DNA of 59,108 nt from Candidatus Pullichristensenella avicola (lineage in GTDB: Bacteria > Bacillota > Clostridia > Christensenellales > Aristaeellaceae). The translations under genes were made by a program, and so were the position numbers. Below, piece after piece: positions 51,637-59,108 of the stretch. Below the pieces are notes generated by a model. It worked only from the letters and a program-made list of their open reading frames with translations. It was not told where the DNA came from and searched no databases. Position 1 is the first letter of the stretch. The number at the start of each line of letters is the position of its first letter. The stretch spans positions 1-59,108 of the forward strand of contig DVIA01000036.1 of the NCBI GenBank assembly GCA_018711655.1, read 5' to 3'.

Positions 51637-53892
51637 TTATTTCGCCTTTTTTCCCTTGCGGACGTCCAGGCGGGCCCAGAGGCGACCGACAAGCTGCGTG
51701 GCGGCGAAAACGCTTCCCACGCAGCCGGCCAGCAGCGCGAAGCCCTGCGCGCGCACGCCGAGAGGGCCGACGATCAAAAGCAGCGCGGCGCACAAAAGCA
51801 TGGGCAGGTTCGCCGCCAGGGCCCGGCCCTGGATGTCCGCCGCGCACGTTTGCGCAATATCGGCGCGGGACAGCCGCGAAGCGCCCGGGGCGCGCTGCGT
51901 TTCCCGCAGGCGGTTGAGCGCCAGCGCGCTGGCGCTGAGCGAGCACACGCCGGCAAAGGCCGCCGCAGACAGGAGGGACATCTCCGCACGGAAGGCCCAG
52001 CCAAATACGCACGCCAGCGCGCAGGCAACGATCGCGCTGACAAGGCCCGAGCAGAACATCGCCGCGCCGCCGCCGAGGCCGAAGCGTATGGCGGCGTAGA
52101 TCGCCGCGCACAGGCAGGCCGCCAGCAGCGCCCACAACGCGGCAAGGGCCGTATCGCCGTCCATGGCGGCGGAGAAGGTCTGGAAAGAGACCAGGCGCGT
52201 TTGCGGATAGAGTTCGGCAAGCGCCGCCTCCAGTTCGGATTGCGCCGATTCAAGCTGCGGGACGATCGGGCTGGGAACGCGGATCTCCACGTCGGTCAGC
52301 CCATCGCCGGCGGAGGCGGCGTCGGTTGCAGTCGCGGCGTCGGCCGTTTCATCGTCGGCCGCTGCTTCATCGGCGGAAGCGTCGTCTGCCGGGATGGGCG
52401 AGAGGCGGGCGATCTGATAATCGCCAATGCCCGTTTCGGCAAGGGCGGCTTCAACGTCGGCGGTCGCGTACTGCTCGCCCAGGGCAAAGCGCACGGCCGC
52501 GCCGCCGCCGAAGTCGTACCCTGGCTTCACGGCGACGCCAAAGAGCAGCATCGCCACAGCTGCGATCACCAGCGCCGCCGGAAGGGCGATGCGCAGCGCG
52601 CCGGACAACTGCGCCGCGCGTTTCTGCGCCGGCACAAAGGCGAACGGCTTTTCAGCAAGGTTGAGCACGTTGCTCAGCAGGAAGCGGAACAGGAGTAGGA
52701 GCACCGCAAGCGCGCTCAGGCAGGAAACGAGCAGCGCCACGGCGAAGGCGCGCACCGGGCCGGAGCCGAGCCAGTACAGAAGCGCGGCGGCGACGAGCGT
52801 GACCGCGCCGGCATCCAGCAGCGCGGGCACGGACGAACGGAACCCGGCGCGCAGGGCCGAGCGCGGGGCCCGGCCGTCGCCGCCATGGCGCAGGCAGCGG
52901 CGGATGAGCAGCGCGCTGCCGCCCGTTGCGCAGCCCAGCCCCGGCAGAAGGCCGGCCACGGCCGAAAGCGTCAGCGTTACATCGGGAAGTTCGCAAAGAA
53001 GGAAGGCCGCCACCAGCGCCCAGATCGCCAGCGCCAGCGCGCCCGCCACGCCCGCCAGGCGGTAGCGAACCACGAGCATCGCCGCCGCCACGACCAGCGC
53101 CGCGCACAACGCCGCGGCGACAAGGCGCGCGGCGTTTGCGCCCGCCTGCGGCGAGACTTCGCCCGCGCCCGCGTCCGTCAGCGCCAGCGGCAATTCGCCC
53201 GAATCCAAAACGGCGGCGTACAGCCGCGAGGCCTCCACGGCCTGCGCGTAAGTCGCGTAATTATACATGGGAATGTAGCCCACGCCGCCGACGACGGCCG
53301 CGTCCACCGTGGCCGAGGAGAGGAACGCGCCGTCTACATAGACGGAAATGGTCTGCCCCGCCAGGGCTTCAGTGTCTTGCGCAAAGCGATCCACAGCTTC
53401 GGGAACGAGGCGGAATTCCAGGGCCGGGTAACTCTCGCCGAGGCTGTTGGTCGTTACGACGGCCTTTACCGAGGCAAGGTCGCCGCCCTCGAGGACGACA
53501 TTGCCGCTCGCATCGAGAAATTCGACGTGCCCGGGGGAGCAGAGGACTTCGAGAAGATCCTTTGCCCCGTTGGAGGCGGGAATGTCCACGCGCACGCCGT
53601 CGCCCTGGCGCACCGCGTCCGCCTCGTTGAGTTCCATGCCGGCAAGGCGCGCGCGCAGCATGGCCGTCGCCTCGTCCAGCAGCGCGTCCAGGCCTTCGAG
53701 GGAGGCGTCCTGCGCCGCGAGGTTCGCGGTCACGCCGCCGCCCAGATCAAGGCCGGTGCGGAGAAAATCGGAAAAGGGATAGAAGCGGTATTTGCCGATT
53801 CGCAGGCTGCCGGTCAGCCCGCATACGGCGATCAGGACGATCAGCGCCAGCACCACGCCCAGCTTGATCGCGCTCTTGGTTTTAGCCTGCAT
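51637..53892 (-). CDS. secDF: fused SecDF protein, divergent
   Basis: 751-aa protein with SecD- and SecF-like halves, twelve predicted membrane helices and two outer domains. SecD: LRTGLDLGGGVTANL (about 44-58), HVEFLDASGNVVLEGGDL, helices from about 257-400. SecF: VKPGYDFGGGAAVRF (about 455-469). An Ala/Asp-rich low-complexity insert lies at about 501-530. The SecD motif around DANV reads GLGCATGGSALLIRRC and the SecF counterpart reads VCSLSASALALNRLRE, so the acidic residues used for proton coupling seem absent in both. May be a degenerate or energy-independent Sec accessory. Confidence 0.9.
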   Translation of the reverse strand: MQAKTKSAIKLGVVLALIVLIAVCGLTGSLRIGKYRFYPFSDFLRTGLDLGGGVTANLAAQDASLEGLDALLDEATAMLRARLAGMELNEADAVRQGDGVRVDIPASNGAKDLLEVLCSPGHVEFLDASGNVVLEGGDLASVKAVVTTNSLGESYPALEFRLVPEAVDRFAQDTEALAGQTISVYVDGAFLSSATVDAAVVGGVGYIPMYNYATYAQAVEASRLYAAVLDSGELPLALTDAGAGEVSPQAGANAARLVAAALCAALVVAAAMLVVRYRLAGVAGALALAIWALVAAFLLCELPDVTLTLSAVAGLLPGLGCATGGSALLIRRCLRHGGDGRAPRSALRAGFRSSVPALLDAGAVTLVAAALLYWLGSGPVRAFAVALLVSCLSALAVLLLLFRFLLSNVLNLAEKPFAFVPAQKRAAQLSGALRIALPAALVIAAVAMLLFGVAVKPGYDFGGGAAVRFALGEQYATADVEAALAETGIGDYQIARLSPIPADDASADEAAADDETADAATATDAASAGDGLTDVEIRVPSPIVPQLESAQSELEAALAELYPQTRLVSFQTFSAAMDGDTALAALWALLAACLCAAIYAAIRFGLGGGAAMFCSGLVSAIVACALACVFGWAFRAEMSLLSAAAFAGVCSLSASALALNRLRETQRAPGASRLSRADIAQTCAADIQGRALAANLPMLLCAALLLIVGPLGVRAQGFALLAGCVGSVFAATQLVGRLWARLDVRKGKKAK

Positions 53893-53928
53893 ACGCCCAA
53901 CCTCCCGGAACGTCTTTAATATTTAACT

Positions 53929-53957
53929 ATTATAAGCGCCGTGCGCGACGTCGTCAA
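53929..53957 (-). promoter_or_regulatory. promoter of secDF
   Basis: Minus strand TTGACG (53957-53952), 17 bases, TATAAT (53934-53929). Confidence 0.85.
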
Positions 53958-54024
53958 TAGATTAACCAAAAGTGCCCCGTTTTGCGCAAATTTTTGTGCT
54001 ATAGTGTGGGCGGGAGGGATCGGC

Positions 54025-54864
54025 ATGCGCATACGCTCCAATCCGCACACGCACACCGTGTTTTCCGACGGGCGCTCCACCGCGCGGGAGCAGATCGAAC
54101 GCGCCCTGGCGCTGGGGTTTTCCGCATTGGGGTTTTCCGACCATTCCGTGCAGCGGCTGGACGCCTTTACGGGGATTCCCGCCCCGCGCGAGGCCGCTTA
54201 CCGCGCCGGGATACGCGCCCTGGCGGCGGAGTACGCGCCGCGCATACGCGTCTATCTGGGCCTGGAATGGGACAGCGAGTTCGGCCTTGCCGACCCTGCG
54301 CAATACGACTATATCCTGCTCAGCGCGCACTATGTCCTTGGCGGCGGCGGGCGGGCGCTGGTAGACTGCCGACCCCGGCGCGCGGCGGTGTTCGCGCTGC
54401 GGCGGGCCATGTACGCCGGCGACGGCGAGGCCATGGCCGCCGATTACTTCGAGCGCCTCGGCAGACGGGCGCTGGAAAGAAGGCCGGATATCCTCGGCCA
54501 CTTCGATCTGGTCAAGTACTTCAACGCCGGCGGCGAACTCTACGATCGCGACAGCCCGCGCGTGCGCCGGGCCCAGCTTCAGGCGCTGGAAAGGATTCGC
54601 GAAAGCGGCGCGCTGCTGGAGGTCAATACCGGCGGCATGGCGCGCGGATATGTGGACGAGCCCTACCCCTCCCGGGATATCCTGCGCGCCTGGCGGGAGA
54701 TGGGCGGCGGCGTCATCCTTGGTTCAGACTGCCACGACGCGGCGCTGCTGGATTACGGCTTTGATCAGGCGCTTGCCTGGCTGCGCGCGGACGGCTTTGA
54801 GGGCGTTTACGAACTGGGCGGCCCGGGCGAGGATATGTTCGTGTGGCGGCCGTTGGAGAGCTAG
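54025..54864 (+). CDS. PHP-domain phosphatase (HisJ/HisK type)
   Basis: 279-aa metal-dependent phosphoesterase, likely histidinol-phosphatase. PHP motifs in order: NPHTHTVFSDG (about 7-17), LGFSDHSVQRL, YLGLEWDSEF, ILLSAHYVLGG, DILGHFDLVKYF, LLEVNTGG and ILGSDCHDAALL. GGGAGGG precedes the ATG at 54025; a TATAGT at 54000-54005 may be its -10. No other his genes here, so the substrate is uncertain. Confidence 0.88.
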   Translation: MRIRSNPHTHTVFSDGRSTAREQIERALALGFSALGFSDHSVQRLDAFTGIPAPREAAYRAGIRALAAEYAPRIRVYLGLEWDSEFGLADPAQYDYILLSAHYVLGGGGRALVDCRPRRAAVFALRRAMYAGDGEAMAADYFERLGRRALERRPDILGHFDLVKYFNAGGELYDRDSPRVRRAQLQALERIRESGALLEVNTGGMARGYVDEPYPSRDILRAWREMGGGVILGSDCHDAALLDYGFDQALAWLRADGFEGVYELGGPGEDMFVWRPLES

Positions 54865-54871
54865 GGAAGGC

Positions 54872-54906
54872 GCCGAGACAGCTTCGAAATTTCTCGGGGA
54901 TATTTT
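54872..54906 (+). terminator. terminator of the PHP phosphatase gene
   Basis: CCGAGA and TCTCGG pair across a 14-base loop, followed by GGATATTTTTG. The rest of the gap to 55061 shows no gene. Confidence 0.6.
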
Positions 54907-55061
54907 TGTGCATACAGGCGAATAAAGAAAGAAGATATAAAGAAGCGCCTTCGGCGCGCGATCGCGGGACAGTCGCGAAAAGCCCCGGCGGGCGGCCGTT
55001 TTCGGGCGCGGGCGGAGAAACGCGCACCCCGAAGCGCGGGAAATCTTTATGAAATTTTTAG

Positions 55062-55090
55062 ATGACACGGCGCAGAATTTGTTTTATAAT
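55062..55090 (+). promoter_or_regulatory. promoter of hppA
   Basis: ATGACA (55062-55067), 17 bases, TATAAT (55085-55090). Confidence 0.82.
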
Positions 55091-55173
55091 AGTAATTGGT
55101 GGCAGTTGCGCTTGCAGGCGGCCCCGCGGGCGCGAAAACCGCTTCCAATTCTATACAACAAGGGGGATGCGCA

Positions 55174-57204
55174 ATGGGAACTTCGGAAATTGTTTGGTCC
55201 TGTATCGCGCTGGTGATCTCGATCGCCTCATTTGTCGTGGCCGCGTACTTTTATAAATGGGTAAAGGCTTTGCCCGTGGCCAACGCCCGCCTGGAGGAGG
55301 TTGGCAAGCTCATTCGCGACGGCGCCTTCACCTTCCTCAAGCGCGAGTACCGCATCCTCGGCCTGTTCGCGGCCGTGGTCATGGTGCTCATCATACTGTT
55401 CTTCCCCGAGCCCATCTGGCATGGCAACGCGGGCAAGAACATCACGATGGCCATTGTTTATCTGTTTGGCACGGCGCTTTCCGCGCTGGCGGGCTACGTC
55501 GGCATTTCCATCGCCACGCTGTCCAACGTGCGCGCGGCCACCGCGGCGCAGGAGTCCATCCAGAAGTCCTTCATGGCCGGCTTCCGCGGCGGCGCCGTGA
55601 TGGGCATGGCGGTGGTCGGCACGTCCCTGGCGGGCGCGGCCCTCGTCTATCTGGTCACGCAGGATCCTGAGATCGTCATGGCCTTCTCCTTCGGCGCGAG
55701 TTCCCTGGCGCTGTTTGCCAAGGCCGGCGGCGGCATCTTCACCAAGACCGCCGACATCGCTGCGGACCTGACCGGCAAGGTCGAACTCGGCATCCCCGAG
55801 GATGACCCGCGCAACCCCGCCGTCATCGCCGACAACGTGGGCGACGTGGCCGGCATGGGCGCCGACCTGTTCGACTCCAACGTCGCCGCCATGGCCGCGA
55901 CCATCGTCATCGCCGCCGCCATCGGCCAGGTGGCCTTCATGTTCGCCATCACCTCCATGGGCCTGCTGGCTTCCATCGCCGGCGTGTTCCTCTCCCGCCT
56001 CGGCCCGAAGGGCAGCCCCTCCCGTGCGCTCAACGGCGGCACCTACGTCACCTGCGGCATCTTCGCCGTTTTGACGCTGATCGCCGTGCTCATCTCCCAG
56101 TTTGATATCCGCCTGTGGCTGTGCGCCATGCTGGGCATGGTGGCCGGCGTCATCATCGGCATCACTTCGGACTTCTTTACCGGCGATGACAAAAAGCCCG
56201 TGGCCAAGGTGGCCGAGTCCTGCCAGAACGGCCCGGCGTTCACCATCCTCAACGGCTTCAGCTACGGCCTGCTTTCCTGCCTGCCGGCGCTGCTGGGCAT
56301 CGGCCTGACCGCCCTGATCTCCTACAAGCTGGGCGAGGCCATTGGCCCCGGCTATGCGATGATGGGCATCTCCACCGCCGCCATCGGCATGCTCTCCATC
56401 ATTGGCATGATCATCTCCAACGACGCCTATGGCCCGATCGTTGACAACGCCCGCGGCGTTGCCGAAATGGCCGGTCTCGGCGACGAAGTGCTGGAGATCA
56501 CCGACGAACTGGACGCCGCCGGCAACACCGCCAAGGCCATCACCAAGGGCTTCTCCATCGGCGCTGCGGGCCTGACGGTCATCTCGCTGCTGGGCGCGTT
56601 CCTGGAGCTTGTCGAGGGCGCGGGCGCGCAGGTCACGTTCGACGTGATGAACCCCATGGTCTTCTTTGGCATCCTCGTGGGCGCGGCGATCCCCGCCGTG
56701 TTCTCCGCCATGCTGATGAACGGCGTCAACCGCAACTCCCAGGTCATGGTCAAGGAGATCCATCGCCAGTTCAACTCCATCCCCGGCCTGCGCGAGGGCA
56801 CCAGCCAGCCTGACTACGCCAAGTGCATCGACATCTCCACCCGCGGCGCTATCCGCGAGTTGATCCCCGCCGGCCTGTTCACCATCCTGATGACGCTGGT
56901 GGTCGGCTTCATCGGCGGCCCCGAAGCCATCGGCGGTTTCCTCGTCGGCAACATCGTCACCGGCCTGTTGCTCGCGCTGCTGATGTCCAACGCCGGCGGC
57001 CTGTGGGACAACGCCAAGAAGTTCGTCGAGTCCGGCAACTTCGGCGGCAAGGGCTCCGACGCGCACAAGGCGGCCGTCATCGGCGATACCGTCGGCGACC
57101 CCTTCAAGGATACCGCGGGCCCGTCCATCAACACCCAGATCACCGTGGTTTCGCTCGTCAGCTCGCTGGCCGCGACGCTGTTTGTGAAGTTCCACCTGTT
57201 CTAA
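55174..57204 (+). CDS. hppA: membrane-bound proton-translocating pyrophosphatase
   Basis: 676-aa, about 16-helix pump coupling PPi hydrolysis to ion export. Substrate motifs: KTADIAADLTGKVELGIPED, DPRNPAVIADNVGD, and IGDTVGDPFKDTAGPS near the C terminus. GNTAKAITKGF carries Lys at the position that marks K+-independent enzymes, which are generally H+ pumps. Odd: the usual DNVGDNVGD reads DNVGD only (IADNVGDVAGMGADLF), a 4-residue loss that removes one of three Asp ligands. The reading frame is otherwise full length. AAGGGGGATGCGCA precedes the ATG. Codon use is strongly biased to C-ending codons, suggesting high expression. Confidence 0.95.
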   Translation: MGTSEIVWSCIALVISIASFVVAAYFYKWVKALPVANARLEEVGKLIRDGAFTFLKREYRILGLFAAVVMVLIILFFPEPIWHGNAGKNITMAIVYLFGTALSALAGYVGISIATLSNVRAATAAQESIQKSFMAGFRGGAVMGMAVVGTSLAGAALVYLVTQDPEIVMAFSFGASSLALFAKAGGGIFTKTADIAADLTGKVELGIPEDDPRNPAVIADNVGDVAGMGADLFDSNVAAMAATIVIAAAIGQVAFMFAITSMGLLASIAGVFLSRLGPKGSPSRALNGGTYVTCGIFAVLTLIAVLISQFDIRLWLCAMLGMVAGVIIGITSDFFTGDDKKPVAKVAESCQNGPAFTILNGFSYGLLSCLPALLGIGLTALISYKLGEAIGPGYAMMGISTAAIGMLSIIGMIISNDAYGPIVDNARGVAEMAGLGDEVLEITDELDAAGNTAKAITKGFSIGAAGLTVISLLGAFLELVEGAGAQVTFDVMNPMVFFGILVGAAIPAVFSAMLMNGVNRNSQVMVKEIHRQFNSIPGLREGTSQPDYAKCIDISTRGAIRELIPAGLFTILMTLVVGFIGGPEAIGGFLVGNIVTGLLLALLMSNAGGLWDNAKKFVESGNFGGKGSDAHKAAVIGDTVGDPFKDTAGPSINTQITVVSLVSSLAATLFVKFHLF

Positions 57205-57220
57205 GCCAAAAACGAATGCG

Positions 57221-57253
57221 GGAGAGACCGGCAAACGCCGGCCTCTCCTTTTT
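57221..57253 (+). terminator. terminator of hppA
   Basis: GGAGAGACCGGC AAAC GCCGGCCTCTCC followed by TTTTT; lies between convergent genes. Confidence 0.9.
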
Positions 57254-58379
57254 ATGGCACATACGCCTGAAACGCCGAGCGCAGCTGCGCAAGCCCCTCC
57301 GCCGCGTCGATCTCGCCACGCAAAAACGCCTCGGAGACGGCGGCAAGCGCTTCCCGCCCCTCTTTCCCGAAAATCGGGGGGACGAGCAGGGGCAGCGAGG
57401 CGGCGGCCTCCAGCGCTTCATAGCCGGCCTTTCCGGCGTAGATGTTCAGGCCGTCCACGACCGGCAGCGCGCCTGTGGACGCCAGGTCTGCCTGCGTCTC
57501 CGCGTCCAGAAGAAGTAGAAGGAATTCCCGGCACAGCGCCTGCCGCTCGGCGATGTCCGCGCGCGGCCAATCGACGATGCCCAGCAAAAGCAGCTGATCG
57601 GCCAGCATCGCTTCGCCCGTGGCCGCCGCCGCCCAGTCCGGGCCGCGCCCCGCCTCCGCGAGCGCCGTCAGACGCCGCGCCTCCGCCTGCGTCGCCACCA
57701 GAGATGGGACCTCGCCGCGCGTAAACGCGCCGTAGGCGTCCTCGGCCAAGGCTTCCCCGGCCGCCGCGCTTACAGGCAGGCCGAGATCCAGCCCCGGCGG
57801 TTCGGGCGTGGCCTCCGCGCCGCGTTCGCCGGTCAAGAGCAGCATCAGCGCCGCCGGCGGCGAGGAATAGGCCTCGTTCGGCGTGCAGACGGCGCCGGCC
57901 GCTTCCGCCGGCGGGCTGTCCAGCGCCTGGCGGTCGTAGACCCAGACATAGCCGCCCATCAACACCGGCGCGGCGTAGCCGTTTGCGCAGGAGGCAAGGC
58001 CGTCGCGCAGCTGCGGCAGGGCGCCCACCGGCGCGAGGCCCGCGTCGCTTTCCAGCAGGCCGGGTGGGAAAAGGATCATGTCCGGGGGATTGACGCCGCT
58101 GGAAAGAGAATCGCGCATTGCCGATGCATCGACCTTGCGCGCCTGGATGTAAACGCCGCTGTGCGCGGCCTCGAAAGCGGCGGCAGCGCGGTTTATCCAG
58201 CTCGTGGACTCCGCCTCCCAGCCCTCAAAAATCCACAGGCGCAAAACGCCCGACCAGGAGGCGTATTTTTCCTGAATGAGCGGCGCGGTTTCGTTGGGAA
58301 GATCGGCGCGGATGCGCAAAAACAACCATAATAATGGAACCAAAACCAGCGCGCATACAATGGTCACCGCCCGACGCAT
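57252..58379 (-). CDS. membrane-anchored solute-binding-like protein
   Basis: 375 aa. N-terminal hydrophobic anchor VTIVCALVLVPLLWLFLRI; then features of family 1 extracellular solute-binding proteins: LRLWIFEGWEAESTSWINRA, FEAAHSGVYIQARKVDASAM, NPPDMILFPPGLLE, ALPVVDGLNIYAG. There is no lipobox Cys and no ABC permease next to it, so a transport role is doubtful. The ATG at 58379 is 8 bases from GGAGGGGG and preferred to the one at 58385. Convergent with hppA. Confidence 0.7.
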   Translation of the reverse strand: MRRAVTIVCALVLVPLLWLFLRIRADLPNETAPLIQEKYASWSGVLRLWIFEGWEAESTSWINRAAAAFEAAHSGVYIQARKVDASAMRDSLSSGVNPPDMILFPPGLLESDAGLAPVGALPQLRDGLASCANGYAAPVLMGGYVWVYDRQALDSPPAEAAGAVCTPNEAYSSPPAALMLLLTGERGAEATPEPPGLDLGLPVSAAAGEALAEDAYGAFTRGEVPSLVATQAEARRLTALAEAGRGPDWAAAATGEAMLADQLLLLGIVDWPRADIAERQALCREFLLLLLDAETQADLASTGALPVVDGLNIYAGKAGYEALEAAASLPLLVPPIFGKEGREALAAVSEAFLRGEIDAAEGLAQLRSAFQAYVP

Positions 58380-58456
58380 GGACATACCCCCTCCGCTGAT
58401 GCTATGCGCCGGGCGCCGCGAATATGCAGTTTACAGAAAGAAAACGCAATTTCCCT

Positions 58457-58485
58457 CTTGACAAAGGCGAGATAGATTGATATAA
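58457..58485 (+). promoter_or_regulatory. rRNA operon promoter
   Basis: TTGACA (58457-58462), 17 bases, TATAAT (58480-58485), both perfect. About 270 bases of leader follow before 16S rRNA. Confidence 0.92.
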
Positions 58486-58755
58486 TAGCTACTGCCGCTT
58501 GAAACGAGCGAGTGCGAGCGCGGGCCGAGAGGGCCTGTGGGAGCGCTGGGGGGCGCGTGAGAAGGGCGGCGAGCGAACCTTGAAAACGATACAGAGAAGG
58601 AAGAGAAGCGCGAGCGAACCCGGAGGGGCGACCGATGGGGGAGTAAGCGCAGGAACAGTCAGATTCTGAGAGAGTAGACAGCATGCGAGCGCGATCAGTG
58701 CGGAGGGCTTTGGCGAGCCGGAAGCGCTGGGGGAGCGCGAGCGTGTGGAAGGATT
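58486..58755 (+). other. rRNA operon leader
   Basis: Transcribed spacer between promoter and 16S rRNA, rich in GCGAGCG words (for example 58506, 58568, 58610). It presumably contains the antitermination and 5' processing-stem sequences; I cannot delimit them. Confidence 0.7.

Positions 58756-59108
<353 letters not shown>

Overview
The window looks like chromosome of a high-GC, endospore-forming member of the Clostridia. It carries spoIIR, sleB and ypeB, Firmicutes-type MurG, RelA/SpoT, HemZ and EndoA/MazF proteins, a Bacillus-like rimP-nusA-ylxR-ylxQ-infB operon, and the first ~350 bases of a 16S rRNA gene of Firmicutes type. I cannot name the genus from the sequence alone. Nearly all coding space is housekeeping; what is unusual lies in the GC-rich intergenic regions and in one very small integrated element.

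Layout. 1-607: short tandem repeats. 608-4878: asnS and dnaX (minus), then murG (plus). 4879-5806: a possible 56-aa membrane peptide and GC-rich repeats. 5807-8888 (minus): spore germination/sporulation cluster spoIIR-sleB-ypeB followed by an orphan mazF. 9067-9349: a convincing small-RNA gene (consensus promoter, pairing ends, U-run terminator), possibly 6S RNA. 9760-11821: orphan ParB/Noc-like protein and a cysteine-rich, probably spore-surface protein. 11822-14315: a degenerate CRISPR-like array, a duplicated tail of ribF, a short ribF, and 107-bp tandem repeats. 14316-21869 (minus): truB, nrnA, rbfA, infB, ylxQ, ylxR, nusA, rimP, one translation/RNA operon read from a TTGTAA-17-TATAAT promoter.

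22205-24685 is a ~2.4-kb element integrated in the 3' half of a tRNA-Lys gene. It is bounded by 49-bp perfect direct repeats and encodes a tyrosine integrase, a DnaD-domain protein and two ribbon-helix-helix proteins. A 0.5-kb non-coding block is packed with long inverted repeats. Beyond it are tRNAs Lys, Gln, His and Arg (minus).

25211-35506: WG-repeat lipoprotein, yceD-rpmF, yjbQ, a RadC-like protein without metal ligands, a stand-alone E2-like acyltransferase fold, PrsA-like foldase, two esterases with a HAD phosphatase, and cardiolipin synthase. 35622-36002: DUF5655 protein. 36003-37198: two further arrays of ~60-bp period. 37199-51558 (minus): tkt, phosphohexomutase, DUF2461, a surface protein, two cyclophilins, hemZ, an MBL hydrolase, dtd, rel and recJ. 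51637-58379: secDF with lost proton-channel motifs, PHP phosphatase, a membrane pyrophosphatase with a shortened catalytic motif, and a solute-binding-like protein. 58457-59108: rRNA promoter, leader and start of 16S rRNA.

The two strongest leads for something undescribed are the 2.4-kb tRNA-Lys element with its structured block, and the set of intergenic arrays that share a ~60-bp period and GC-rich palindromic cores but differ in sequence. Some of these look like CRISPR and others clearly are not.
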